A program made the position numbers and the translations under genes. Positions 1 through 10,743 of a DNA stretch of 64,000 nt are shown here, one piece after another. Within the stretch, counting starts at the first letter, position 1. Each line of letters opens with the position of its first letter. A model generated the notes under the pieces. That model was given only the letters and a program-made list of their open reading frames with translations, was not told where the DNA came from and did no database searches. Origin of the DNA: Phialocephala subalpina (lineage: Eukaryota > Ascomycota > Leotiomycetes > Helotiales > Mollisiaceae); NCBI GenBank assembly GCA_900073065.1, contig FJOG01000007.1, forward strand, positions 359,852-423,851, given 5' to 3'.

Positions 1-831
1 TGTTTCGTGCAGTTCAGCGGAGCGAGTGTCGTGCCGACACATGGCTTCTGTTTCTAGTTCGGAGAATGCGTGGATAAGTTCATCTTCGATGACCAAAGGA
101 CGAGGGGAACGGATTGAGGAGATCTTTGTAGTGAGGTGGGTTTGGGTTGATTGCCAATCGGAGAGAAGGCGGACGCCGGAGTAGATTTGGGTGGTTGCGG
201 AGGAGATGTAGCCGTTGTATGTTTCGAAGATGGCGAATAAAAGACAGGCGAGGAGGGTGGTGCGGAGTTGAGCGTGTGGGAAGGCCTTTCGGTCTATTTG
301 GGGGGATACTTGAGAGCGGAGGAGAGAGATGGAGAGGTGATATTGGTGGAAGGCGAATTGGCGGCGGGAGAGGGCTGATTCTGAGGAGGTGGGTTTGTTG
401 ATTAGGGCTCCGAGAGCGATGACGACGTGACGGATGAGAGCTTCTGCTTGGCTAGCTTGGAGGATGAGACTTTGCCATATCTTTGAGGAGAAATGGCCTG
501 AGATTTGGTGGGATGTTTGGGTGCAGAAGATGTTGAAATAGCGGTATTCTTGCTCGTTCCGGAAGAGTTGACGAAAGAGTGCAGAGGTGAGAGGTAGGGA
601 CTTTGAAGAGCAGTGACCCTTTGGAAGAAGAGGCTTGGGTCCGCTAGGTATGGCTTTTGGGGGCGGTTTCGCGTATCCATCACATTGGACACCGTATTTC
701 TCGCAGCGTATGCAGGAGGGAGTGGTTTCGTCACATCGAACTTTTCGTTGCTTACACGTGATGCATCCGTTTCTACTCCTTCGGGTGACTATCCTGCGTC
801 TCTTCGTTCGTATCTCCAGATCCTGAGTCAT
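1..831 (-). CDS. Zn2Cys6 transcription factor, N-terminal part (runs off the left edge)
   Basis: The reverse strand reads open from an ATG at 831 to the window edge (277 codons, no stop), so the C-terminus is missing. Near residue 23 is a complete binuclear zinc cluster: GCITCKQRKVRC, then C-x2-C, then a final Cys six residues on (spacing C-x2-C-x6-C-x6-C-x2-C-x6-C). A Lys/Arg-rich stretch (TKRRRIVTRRSRNG) lies just before it and may be the nuclear signal. The part after the cluster (ALFRQLFRNEQEYRYF, then a helical region) looks like the Fungal_trans_2 type of regulatory domain. The family binds CGG-containing sites and acts as nuclear activators or repressors. The target is unknown. The neighbouring OPT gene lies downstream on the same strand side, but nothing links them directly. 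The model assumes a single exon in this portion. Confidence 0.85.
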   Translation of the reverse strand, partial: MTQDLEIRTKRRRIVTRRSRNGCITCKQRKVRCDETTPSCIRCEKYGVQCDGYAKPPPKAIPSGPKPLLPKGHCSSKSLPLTSALFRQLFRNEQEYRYFNIFCTQTSHQISGHFSSKIWQSLILQASQAEALIRHVVIALGALINKPTSSESALSRRQFAFHQYHLSISLLRSQVSPQIDRKAFPHAQLRTTLLACLLFAIFETYNGYISSATTQIYSGVRLLSDWQSTQTHLTTKISSIRSPRPLVIEDELIHAFSELETEAMCRHDTRSAELHET

Positions 832-1465
832 CTTGTCTCAAGATACGAGTTGAGGATGTGTGTGGTGTCGGGGAGAGAGAAGAACATGAGATGAGGTTGG
901 AAAGTGTAGCTGCAATAAGGATGAAGGGATCCGCAGGGGTGAGGCTGACATTGTGGCGCCGCCCATCTGATTGGCGTACTCGTAAAGATTGACCAATGAT
1001 ATGAAATGCCTGAGAATTTAAAAGCTGACAATGCGAAATGTACGTGAAACAAAAAAAAGATTGAAGATAATTGACGAAAAAATCTCTCTCTCAGTAAGTT
1101 AGACAAAAGGGCATTAAAACTCGCAATAACTTTACGATTGATGCCAGAGCAGACAGGTGCCCGAGTTCAGGAGAGCATTATGCCCCACTTGCCAAATTAT
1201 CCCTCCCCCCCTATGCTCATGCTCTTCACAGCTCAGGAACATGTTTTGGAAATATCTCTCTATCAGTAATGCTGGCATTGCGCTCGGGATGAATACATAA
1301 ATCATCCAGTGTTCCTTTGCAGTTGGTTATAAATGCTAAGATTGTTGCAAACACATGGAATTTCGAATCTCTTTTATCGTTAGCATTATTCTCGGAAATA
1401 TTATTAGTCAATGAGGGCGGCTACCGCAGAAATCTAGGCTACTCCATTGCAAAAGCTATTGCCCT
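832..1465. other. Intergenic: regulator 5' side / OPT 3' side
   Basis: About 630 bp without a convincing gene. It must hold the promoter of the left-edge regulator and the 3' UTR of the OPT transporter. A short C run (around 1203-1211) is the only notable tract. I see no repeat or RNA gene. Confidence 0.5.
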
Positions 1466-4025
1466 TTAACCGTTTGCAGTATTGTACATACAATAGTCAA
1501 TGTTCTTGCTATTGCTCAAGCCACCATTACTTCCACCCCAAACAGGGAAGGTGTACTCCTTGCCACTTGCCCCAAAAACCGCAAAACTAAGGATAAACAC
1601 AATCACTTGGGTTCCACCATCCAAAGCCGCAGACACAAGATAATTGTATTTGATAAAGAGACCTGGGCAATACTTCCTGAGATAAAACTGCGCAAAAAAG
1701 CCAAGTAAAAAGTAACTAGTAACAGAGGAATTAATTCCCGCAAAAAGCCAGCCCATGTGCCACAAAATGATAGACAAATCAAGACTTTTGAAAAGCTTTA
1801 TCTTCGTCCAACGGTAAAGTATCCAGAGCGGGAAAGGAGCAATGATGCCAAGCAAGTAAGCAATAGTAACCCATTGATACCGCGCGCCGATGGAAAACAT
1901 GTCTCCAGCAATACTCCATGCAACAGCAAGGGTATTGAATTGCTGTACATTCTGGCCTGACCAAGTATTAGAGCCTTGAACAGAAGTCAAAACATCGAAT
2001 TGACTGGTGACAATAGTCTTCATTATGATGTAATTGAAAATAGCGCCAATAATAGCTCCGAGCATCTGCGCTGTAAAAGCCGCTTTGGGAGACAAATGTG
2101 ATAGCTGGGCGAGCTTAAGATCACGTAAAAGCCACTGGCCCTGTTGAACGCCGTTGAAACCGAATACCGTAAAATAGCAATTTGCTAAGAAGCGTTAGCT
2201 GCCTTGAAAGCGAATGAGATAAACTGTGAAGATGCCAAATCACGCACCTAAAGGTTTGCCAGGGTGAAGATAGCCTGCAATCATTTGAACGATAGGTTGC
2301 TGGTTGAATTGAAAACCCGTGATTCCCATCTGAGCCCCGAAAAACAAGATAAAAAGCGCCGCAAGCATATTTGCGACAACATATCCCCACCAAGGAAGGG
2401 TCGATCCGATTTTGTAAAGCGTACTCAGACCTACTACAAAGCTCACAACTACCACAGACGCATACCACCAATTTGGCACTTCTTGGTATCCGTTTTGTAT
2501 CATGAGCTTATAGTGAGGGTCGATATTTTGGTCGGTTAAAGCGGCCGCTTTTCTTTCGTCCTTCGTAGGCGATTCTTTCCAGAATATCCAGAAGGAAGGT
2601 TGCAAAGCCCGTTTCAAGTACATAGGTGTGAGGAAGAACCAACCATTTTTGATGTCGTCGAAATTCCAAAGGAGCATCTGCACGAGAGTAGCTGTAAGCG
2701 CTATATTGACGCTTATCAAGTTACCGACATAGGATCCGGTAAAGTAAGGGATCCCTTTTACGGAGAGGCTGGTTCGATTGATTTCATTGTCCGGTGTCAA
2801 AATCTGGCTAAGATTGTATTGACTGTAGCTAGTGGAGGTCGAGCTGCCGTTGAAGAGTAGCTGAGAAAGGAAGGGAAAATCCTGGGAACTCCAAACATTC
2901 CTATAATAAATACTCATAAAGAGTACAATGCATAGCAGATGCCCAATTAAGGTATTCGTCAAAGTGGAAAGCGGTAGCCAAAGGGGCGATCCCAGACTAG
3001 CAATAGATTGCCAATCGAAGCTAAAGGAGAGGAAACCAAGGCCTTCGTTGCCCTGGGAGCCACCAAAGAGGTTCGTAAAGAGTAAGCTATTTTGCCTAGC
3101 TAAGCAGAAAATTGAGACGCCCTGGAGGAGCGGGAAAATCCACTGAGGTACAGCTTCGTACATAAATACTGCAGTGAAGACGATATAAAATACTCGGAGG
3201 CGAATTTTGGTTTCCTTTTTGTCACGGTGGATCGTTTCCAGTAAGAGATTGACCTGAAGATTCACAGGCCATAGCATCCTGTCTTTGTTAGCAGACACCT
3301 CCAGATAGCTGATTGCAGCCAGAGGGGTTTTACTTGATTGGCTGCACGAGAACAGGTCGAAGTAACCCAGCGAGTCCCATTCCAAGAAGCTGTGAAGAGA
3401 TAACGAGAAAAATCGCAGCTACCGGGTTGGGATCCATGTTATAGTACATTTTTTGGGCAGCCAGAATTTCGGTTGAAACGGCGTTTGTGGCTGCCGCAGA
3501 GGCCATAAGGACGAGGAAGGTATGCTCTTTCGAATTAAAGGAACTAGGATTCAGCAAACGACCAATCGCGCCTTTTCTTGGGATATGGATTGACATTGCC
3601 TCTCCGAAAATATACCCGATGACAGCCAGAAAGGTGACGGAGACATAAATCGACTGCGGCTTAAAATAATAGACTTCCTGTAGAACAGAAGCGAAAACGG
3701 CCAGTCCAATGCCTGAAACCTCAAAGTATTAGCTAGGCTTCCTGTCTGTGTATATCATAACGGTAGTTGGGTACTTGCCAATGAAAAAGGCGCGAAAAGT
3801 CCAGGGACTCAAAGAAGGATCATCGTCAACGTGAAGAACATGGGTAATAAGATCATGGGCATCATTGACAACAATTTTCACTCCGAAGTCGTTTTCAGCC
3901 ATCGCATCTATATGTTCTTGGTGCTGAGGTTTGCTGTGCTTTTCAATGTCGCAAGTCGAAGTTTCAGTCGATTTGGAGGATATGTTGTCTTTCGTATTGC
4001 TAGCAAATGTTGATGTGGGCGGCAT
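1466..4025 (-). CDS. OPT-family oligopeptide transporter (4 exons, GC-AG first intron)
   Basis: Exons on the reverse strand: 4025-3779, 3712-3334, 3278-2248 and 2184-1466, giving 791 residues. The protein is polytopic. The N-terminal soluble part ends in DDDPSLSPWTFRAFF, followed by many hydrophobic segments and typical OPT stretches: YYFKPQ, a WP-N motif (LWPVNLQVN), WWGYVVAN, GKPLAN, and QGQWLLRDLKL. The family imports tetra- and pentapeptides or glutathione-like oligopeptides across the plasma membrane by proton coupling; the exact substrate cannot be read here. Introns 2-4 are 55, 63 and 66 bp class introns with TGCTAAC or GCTAAT branch sites. Intron 1 (3778-3713) has to use a GC donor (G|GCAAGT); the nearby GT option leads to a stop. 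It is divergent from the amidase, sharing a 986-bp upstream region, which could suggest co-use of nitrogen sources (inference). Confidence 0.93.
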
Positions 4026-5011
4026 GATGAAGTTTCTAGGAGATTATGGAGAGCGTAGAAAGAAGATGCAATGTGGAACGGAGGAGAACGGAGGGTAAGA
4101 AGATGGACATGAAGGTAGAGATAACCGACCGAGTAGGTCATCATGGTGGGTGACGATAGAGGCAGGATCTGAGTAAGTGCTGCAAGTCTCCTCAGGTCGT
4201 TTGATTTTGAGGCGAAGCGCAACATCGCGACAAAGCCAACTAACTCATGTCGCTGTTGTCATGAGGTTTGTTTGACCTTCTGAATTGTAGAACTACAGAA
4301 TGTCAGGCTCGCCACTGAAAATTTCGCATTCGTGTCCAATTCTTGTGGTTGCATGCACACTCAACTTCGCCCAGACGCGCCTTGCATCGTGCATCGTGCG
4401 TCTCTTCACCGGTGGAGTGGTCGCCTCCAACCCTGCATCGTGCGTCTCTTCACCGGTGGAGTCGCCTCCCGTTTGAAACGCGCATGGTGCATCTCTTCAC
4501 CGGATTTTAGCCGACTAGGCTTGAAGTTTGATGTAACTTCGCACTATGAGCAGTAACACCAGCAGCACAGGCCAATCCATTCATTCTGGAGCAGTCGCCT
4601 GGGATACGGTGGGAAAGTCTTGCCGTTGTTTTCATTGCACTTGGGAGCTGGAGCTGGTGAGGTTGAGAAGTGCAGAAGTGCAGTGCGTTGTTGGCTCGGT
4701 TGCACCGAGATCGAGCCCCATCAGGAAGGGCAACGTGTCGGCTTCGACTGCTTTGTTTCGAGTTCCCAGATGCGTGTGGACGACCATGCAGCATCCTATT
4801 CAATGTTCACAAGATCTAAGTTCAATCAATTACTAGGTACGAATGTACCGTACCGTACCGTACCCCTTCACTCATACCACCCGGCGGCTAAGAGTTCGGA
4901 CAACCTCCAGACCTCCTCACGCTGGACTCTTTTCCGCCGGGGAGTTGATCGTATTGTATCAACCCATATTCCAACGACTCCAGTGCGATTACACACGACG
5001 CAACACTCAAC
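4026..5011. promoter_or_regulatory. Shared upstream region of divergent OPT and amidase genes, with a short tandem repeat
   Basis: Bidirectional promoter region by position. It contains a direct repeat of about 36-39 bp (4390-4428 and 4434-4469; core GCATCGTGCGTCTCTTCACC) and a third partial copy at about 4484-4503. A fourfold TACCG run sits at 4848-4863 and pyrimidine-rich stretches lie before the amidase start. No ORF here has coding character. Confidence 0.5.
4390..4503. repeat. Direct tandem repeat, two full and one partial copy
   Basis: Copy 1 at 4390-4428 and copy 2 at 4434-4469 share TGCATCGTGCGTCTCTTCAC followed by CGGTGGAG and TCGCCTCC; copy 1 carries an extra GG. A shorter third copy (GTGCATCTCTTCACCGG) ends at 4503. 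Each copy holds an ACCGGT palindrome (CACCGGTG), which could be a protein-binding site, but that is inference. Confidence 0.7.
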
Positions 5012-7420
5012 ATGAGGTGCACCTATCCTGTACTCTTTTTTTCGTCCTTCATCTTCCTCTATATCTTATTTGAGGGAACCCCACAGTTCCGCCCACCCCC
5101 AATGCGTGAATCCCATCTGCCCAATTGGCAACGTATCGCAAGCATGAAGAGGGCCGCGATTCATGACAGCATCCCCAAGCAATGGCTCTTGGACAACGGT
5201 ACTCTTCAGAGATGCAAGGAGCAAAAGAAACTCACGGGATCCTTTATTGAGGGACTTCTTGATCCCGAAACTGTTGAGATAACCACCCTTGACAGCGTGG
5301 ATATTGTCGAGAAGATCCGCAGCGGCAATTTTACTTCTCTCCAAGTTATGCGGGCCTTTTGTTGGAGAGCTGCTATCTCTCATCAGTTGGTAAATATCCC
5401 AACCTCATTTTCAGGTCCATGCCAGACTCAAAACCCCCTAGAATGGTTGCCTGCTCGAATACTTCTGCGATGACGCCATGATTCGCGCGGAACAGCTCGA
5501 TGATTACTATGCGAAGCATAATAAGACTGTTGGCCCATTGCATGGACTTCCACTGAGCCTTAAAGATCAGTTTCATGTTCAGGGTGTGGATACCTCCATG
5601 GGCTATGTTGGCTGGCTCAACTCATATGAAGGTCGTAAGGGCACTGGGAAAGAGAAAGTAGTCGAGAGTGAGCTTATCAGAGAGCTGCGAAGTTTGGGTG
5701 GCATTCCTTTTTGCAAGGTGAGTCGCGGGGTGGATTTTGTCAAGCAGAGAACTCACAGAATTCAACAGACAAGCCCTGTTCAGACCTTATGGGTAGGCTC
5801 CCCGATGGCCTTTTCAGTGGTCAATTTCTGACTCAATGGTGATCTCCTACATTAGTTTGGAGAAACTAATAATAATATCATGGGCTATTCCAAGAATCCT
5901 GTCAATCAAGGCCTTTCTAGTGGAGGATCTTCTGGAGGTGAAGGTGCGCTTCAGGCAATGAAGGGAAGCCCGATTGGAGCTGGAACAGATATAGGTAAAG
6001 TCTCCTTGTCCAGAGAGATTTCCTGCTTATGATTTATAGGTGGTTCTGTGTCAATTCCTGCGTCTTTCTGTGGATTGTATAGCATCAAGCCATCTCACGG
6101 ACGGATATCATATCAAGAAGCCGCCAATAGTGTACGCATCCCTCTTCACCTTCATTCTGCTGATCAAAATTCTTATGTTCTGGAACGTATCAGTCCCCAG
6201 GTCAGATGATCATCAATTCTGTTGTGGGGTTCATGAGCAGCTCACCGCGCTCATTGCAACTAATGATGGCTTCGCTTATGTCTACAAAACCATGGATGCA
6301 CGATCCAGAGATTGTCAAAATGCCATGGAGAGATAGCGAAGAGCTTCGTCAGAGGGACCAGCTTTGCTTTGGAATATTTGCATCTGATGGCATCGTCTCT
6401 CCCCACCCTCCTATCGCACGAGCATTACAGATGACTGTTGAGGCGTTGGAGGCCGAAGGGCATAAGGTAGATTATATCGTCTCATACATTCCTGGCACTG
6501 ACCTATCGTAGGTGATAATCTGGAATCCACCATCTCATTCTGAAGCATCCAAGATTCATGTATGTAACAACTCGAATTGACCTTCGAGCGCTACCTTCCT
6601 TCTGTAACTCATTTTACTTAGAGTGCTTTCACGGATGCGGATGGAGGTGCAGATGTCCATCAACAACTTAAACTTTCCGGAGAGCCTCTGATTCCAGAAC
6701 TCAGACCTTATTTTGCGAATGGACCTGTCCCTCCAATGCCATTACTTGATTTTTATGACCTGTGTCTGAAACGAAAAGACTACCGTCGCAGGTACCTCGA
6801 ATACTGGATGTCGACTCTAAATCAAACAGGAACAGGTACTTGAACTTGCGATCTTTACCTCTTCAGATCACCAATTTAAATGAGGGCTAATCCAATGCTT
6901 AAAAGGTCGTCCGGTAGATGGCGTCATTCTTCCTGTTGCTCCTACTGCCGCTGTGATCCCAGGTCAATACTATCATTACGGCAAGTACCCTATTCAATTA
7001 AGCCTAACTTTTTGGTGGCCTATGCTGATATCGAGTAGCTTATGCCAGTACTACGAATGTTCTCGATTTCACCGCAGTCGTCATTCCCGTCACAACAGCG
7101 GATTCAAAGATAGACGTTTTCAACCACAGTTACCGGCCACTGAATGAACTTGATAGGCAGAATTGGCAAGCTTGTAAGCGCTTTCATAGGATTCAACTTC
7201 TTACACTGCAAAGTAGAAGAAAATATCTTTTTCTATTTTGGAATACACTTAGCTAATGTCCTTTTTTCCTTTTGTTTCAGACGATCCCGAAAAATATGAT
7301 GGCGCTCCCTGCGGAATTCAAGTTATGGGACGAAGGCTAGAAGAGGAGAAGATGCTGTCTATATCTCAGATCATTGCAGATGCTTTGCATAATTATAAGC
7401 AGCAGAGCTCACAAATGTAA
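5012..7420 (+). CDS. Amidase-signature hydrolase (11 exons)
   Basis: Exons: 5012-5389, 5442-5717, 5769-5792, 5856-5994, 6040-6131, 6194-6466, 6512-6559, 6622-6835, 6906-6980, 7039-7173 and 7281-7420, giving 597 residues. It cleaves carboxamides to acid and ammonia. The amidase triad is visible: Lys at about 167 (GLPLSLKDQF), the cis-Ser region (SSGGSSGGEG, about 247-256) and nucleophile Ser at about 275 (GTDIGGSVSIP). The layout resembles fungal acetamidase/general amidases. Exon 3 is only 24 nt. Intron 9 uses a GC donor (G|GCAAGT); only this splice restores the frame into YASTTNVLDF. The first Met gives a hydrophobic N-terminus that may be a signal or anchor; an in-frame Met at 5102 would remove it and make a cytosolic enzyme. 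It is divergent from the OPT transporter. Confidence 0.9.
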
Positions 7421-7509
7421 ATATCGCAAATTGTTCATAATTTCATTTTACCTAGAGGTCATGTGGACCTAGATCCCAGACCCAATAATGCATCTTTTTG
7501 AACAAACAT

Positions 7510-9390
7510 TCAAACTAGAACCTTCTTCCGAATTTGCTCCAGCATTACCAAAGCCTCACTGAAAAGTCGTGGTTTCCCGTCGCCTGAGATTTTACCATCT
7601 CGTTGACATTGACCTATTTCCATTGATTCTTGTCTCCTTTTTAGAAATCGATCCATAAGCTTCACTTCCACTTCCCACCACTCCCTCGCTACCCTCCAAG
7701 TCTCCTCTGCTGTGCCTTCCCTCTCCCCACCCCTTCCACTCGCACCTTCAGGGAACAGATTTCCACCTACTCTTACCACTTTTCTCCTCTTCCAATTACT
7801 CTTTCCCTCACCAACCAGCCTTCCTCCTGCATCCGTCTCCGCTGCCCCATTCACATTTCCACGCTCGTCCTCCATTACCTCCCCAACACACCACCTAATC
7901 AAACTCCTCATCTCTTCCGGCGTATTCTTAAATTCCGGAAACTCAATCTCAGGCTCGTATCTCAATGAATGCCAATGACTGGGCCGCAGATTACTCTGAT
8001 GTTCGAAAATGCACCAGAGGAGTTTGCCGAGCGTGTGAAGGGATGCAGAAGCACGCTCGGATGGAGAGAGGTTCAGCCAGGATGCGTAATACCCATTTGG
8101 AGGATTGAGGTACTCTGTGAGGGAGGATGGATCCGTTGGCGAAGGGTTGGAGACGGGTGTTGGGGAGAAGTATGTATTGAGGAAATTAACATACTTAGCT
8201 CTGGTAGTCTCTGAGATGGAAGTCGAGGAGACGATGTGCTCGAGATATGCATGGTAAAGTATTTCGGGTGCGCTCCATGCAGACCAGTTTCCACGCTGCT
8301 CGAAGTCCACAAGCGTAAGGTCGTCGTCGTCATCATTGTTCGTCGCTGAAGAGATCAAAATGTTGTCAGGTCTTAGATCGGTGTAGAAGCTCCCTGCGGT
8401 CTCGTGGATATGCATTAAAGCGCTGGTAATCTGATATGCCCATTTGAATTTTGTTTCCGATGGTAGCGTTCCCATTGCTGCGCGTCGTGGAAGCGCGTCG
8501 CGAAGAGAACCAGCGGCGTAATATGGGAGAATAAAACCGACAACGGCGATCTTGCCACCGAAGCCGCAGCGTTTGGTCACAATATATAGTGGCCGGCAGA
8601 TAATGTTGGGATGTGGAGGAAGCTTTAACAGGACTTTGAGCTCATGATAAAGGTATTTAGGATCACTGGTTGCGGATTTAAAGACGAACGTATTGGAGCG
8701 ATCATGGTTGCGGATTGAAACAAGGCTGATGCTGTCGTGGATCTGGCTCAAGAGCGACAGTTCACTCAGTGAAATAGAGGGTGGATAATTTTGTTCCTGG
8801 ACTTCATCTTTCCAGAGTGATTGCAAAGCTTTGGGAGGGAGGAGTTTTCGCTCTAAGTCATGTGCTGGGAGCACGTGGAGCTTGATATCCGCAACATTCG
8901 CAGCTATGTCCTCGAATACGATTTTCGAGCCGAAAGGGAGGGTTTGAAGCCTTGGTAGAAAATCAGGATCCGTCCGAGACCAATAATCGAGCGCATGGCA
9001 TATATGGTTCGTAACGCCTAGTTCTGCGACCCGGCTGTCTTTTGTCACCACGGAGAGGCTGGATTGCAGTGCTTCTCGTAGCGATGCTGGATGCTCGCTC
9101 TGCTCTGGGATAAAGGTATCGATGCGTAGCGGTACTAGGCCAGGCTGCAGGCACGTCGGGATGGCGTAGAACCTTGTGCCTTGGTGTGCACTGCCATCGA
9201 TACGCCAGCCAAGTTTAGCTGTGCAGAGGGGACTGAGGCAATCGATGCGGTTTTTGGGGTTGAGCGACGAGGCAGACCATGGTTCTGAATTGGCTGCGGT
9301 ATCTTCAATTTCGAATAGATGGGATGAAGGAGCGAGCACGAGGGTCGGGTAGCCGATCTTGTGAAGGACTTGTGCGTTGATTTCAACCAT
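7510..9390 (-). CDS. Protein-kinase-like protein, single exon
   Basis: An intronless ORF of 626 residues from ATG 9390. The N-terminal about 230 residues match no domain I recognise. A kinase-like fold follows: a candidate ATP-anchoring Lys 238 (FVFK), alpha-C Glu 250 (YHELKVLL), catalytic-loop YTDLRPDN with Asp 338 and Asn 343, and the metal-binding Asp 362 in DFE, followed by an APE-like SAPEI. The usual HRD is YTD and the DFG glycine is glutamate, so activity may be unusual although Lys, Asp, Asn and Asp all remain. An acidic run NNDDDDD sits between the catalytic loop and DFE. The C-terminal tail is charged. It is convergent with the amidase (89 bp between stops). Substrate and role unknown. 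Confidence 0.85.
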   Translation of the reverse strand: MVEINAQVLHKIGYPTLVLAPSSHLFEIEDTAANSEPWSASSLNPKNRIDCLSPLCTAKLGWRIDGSAHQGTRFYAIPTCLQPGLVPLRIDTFIPEQSEHPASLREALQSSLSVVTKDSRVAELGVTNHICHALDYWSRTDPDFLPRLQTLPFGSKIVFEDIAANVADIKLHVLPAHDLERKLLPPKALQSLWKDEVQEQNYPPSISLSELSLLSQIHDSISLVSIRNHDRSNTFVFKSATSDPKYLYHELKVLLKLPPHPNIICRPLYIVTKRCGFGGKIAVVGFILPYYAAGSLRDALPRRAAMGTLPSETKFKWAYQITSALMHIHETAGSFYTDLRPDNILISSATNNDDDDDLTLVDFEQRGNWSAWSAPEILYHAYLEHIVSSTSISETTRAKYVNFLNTYFSPTPVSNPSPTDPSSLTEYLNPPNGYYASWLNLSPSERASASLHTLGKLLWCIFEHQSNLRPSHWHSLRYEPEIEFPEFKNTPEEMRSLIRWCVGEVMEDERGNVNGAAETDAGGRLVGEGKSNWKRRKVVRVGGNLFPEGASGRGGEREGTAEETWRVAREWWEVEVKLMDRFLKRRQESMEIGQCQRDGKISGDGKPRLFSEALVMLEQIRKKVLV

Positions 9391-9941
9391 CGTTCGCACG
9401 TGCGACAGCTTGCGAGTTGTATCGATTGCGTTCAGCTCCGTGACGCCTCTTCAGTAAGGCTGAGGTTTGCAAAACGATTTGTGAATCATAGGTGTGCATT
9501 CTGTCGAGCTTGGGAGCGTACCGTTCTTGATATAACCTCTGTCCACGTTGCTCAAATCAGTGCCTACATTCACATGGCTGCCAAAATTATTTGAATACAT
9601 TAACTGCGTCATCTAGGTTTGTGCATTGCGAGCCTAACATGTATGTCAAGCCAATTGAGCTGGCATTTCCTTTCACTGTAGAAAGCAGGGTGTTAAGCCG
9701 AGTGCGGTGTGCTCGAGGCTTTCAATGGACAGCCTCGGTGTCTTCCAGCGCCCGCCCGGTGTGAGGATTAGGCGAGGGTGGTGACATTGCCTCAGTACAC
9801 CGGTCGCCATGCTCCAGCACACCCCTCTACCCTGCTCCAGCACTTTGTTCAAGATCTGTCTTTGCATTTTTATCCTTGTGCTCTAGCGTGTTGCGATTCT
9901 TGAGAAAGTGCCTTTAGTTAAGTGATAGTAGAATAATAATT
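9391..9941. other. Intergenic, upstream of the kinase-like gene
   Basis: About 550 bp holding the kinase-like gene's promoter by position. No coding signal. It ends at the target-site duplication of the MITE (TAATAATT, 9934-9941). Confidence 0.5.
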
Positions 9942-10483
9942 CAGTGTGAGAAAATCAATAATACTCAATATCACTCAATGAATTATTTGAGTAGAAGGCG
10001 CTAGTAGGAGACTAAACCTATATAAGGAAGATATATCTAAATATATAATACCGAGTCTTACCACGTGATCCGAACTTGAGAGAATTGACTCTATTATACT
10101 AAATACAAACATTTTGAGTAATACAAATAGAAGTTTTCTATATATAAAGATAAGAAGTATATATCTTTTTGCGAAATACTTTTTTATATACGCAGGTGCC
10201 AGACCTAAGTTATTGCTCACCGCCTTCGCTCGCAGAGATTAATTTGTATGGGCAAAATGATTTGGTTGGTGGCAGAACCAAGGCGGTGAGCAATAACTTA
10301 GGTCTGGCACCTGCGTATATAAAACATATAAATATCATGTGATTTTATACTTAATAATATTGAGTAATTGAGTATTACTCTACTCAATAGCTTAATCATG
10401 ACTCCGTTAGTCTTACTCTACTCAGCTCAACTCAATGTCACTCAATAATTACTTGAGTGCTTGAATAATTTGTTCTCGCACTG
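9942..10483. mobile_element. hAT-like non-autonomous element (MITE), 542 bp
   Basis: The ends form degenerate terminal inverted repeats: the left begins CAGTGTGAGAA and the reverse complement of the right begins CAGTGCGAGAA. Similarity continues for about 55-60 bp (shared TCAATAATT/TTGAGTG blocks). CAGTG ends are typical of the hAT superfamily. The flanks are TAATAATT (9934-9941) and GAATAATT (10484-10491), an 8-bp duplication with one mismatch, as expected for hAT insertion. The interior is AT-rich, has many ACTCAAT/TTGAGT words and encodes nothing. A second, perfect inverted repeat lies inside it. Superfamily assignment rests on the ends only. Confidence 0.75.
10182..10324. repeat. Perfect 45-bp inverted repeat (hairpin) inside the hAT-like element
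   Basis: The left arm 10182-10226 (TTTTATATACGCAGGTGCCA...) and right arm 10280-10324 are exact reverse complements, separated by a 53-bp loop. The arms are less AT-rich than the surrounding element and include GCTCACCGCCTT. The exact match against a background of degenerate terminal repeats suggests a younger nested insertion or a maintained structure. Confidence 0.85.
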
Positions 10484-10743
10484 GAATAATTGCAGCCCGG
10501 GCTAAAGTTAAGGACAGCCTGGGCTGTTAATTGAAGAGCCTCGCGGTATCCTCCTTGAATGTGAGAGTTTCATGTCCTTCTGGAACTCAACCAGGATAAA
10601 TGAAATTTAATTGAGTACCTCTACTATCAGAACAGCGCGAACCCATGGAACACAGAAAGTATTTCCCCCCAACGCCAATACGACCGCATGATATCAACGA
10701 CACAGATTTCCCCATAGCTAGAAATTCCCGCAATTATTTAATT

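Noticed and set aside
3770..3775. GT donor (GTACCC) for OPT intron 1
   Set aside because: Splicing there gives a frame with an early stop; the adjacent GC donor keeps the family motif.
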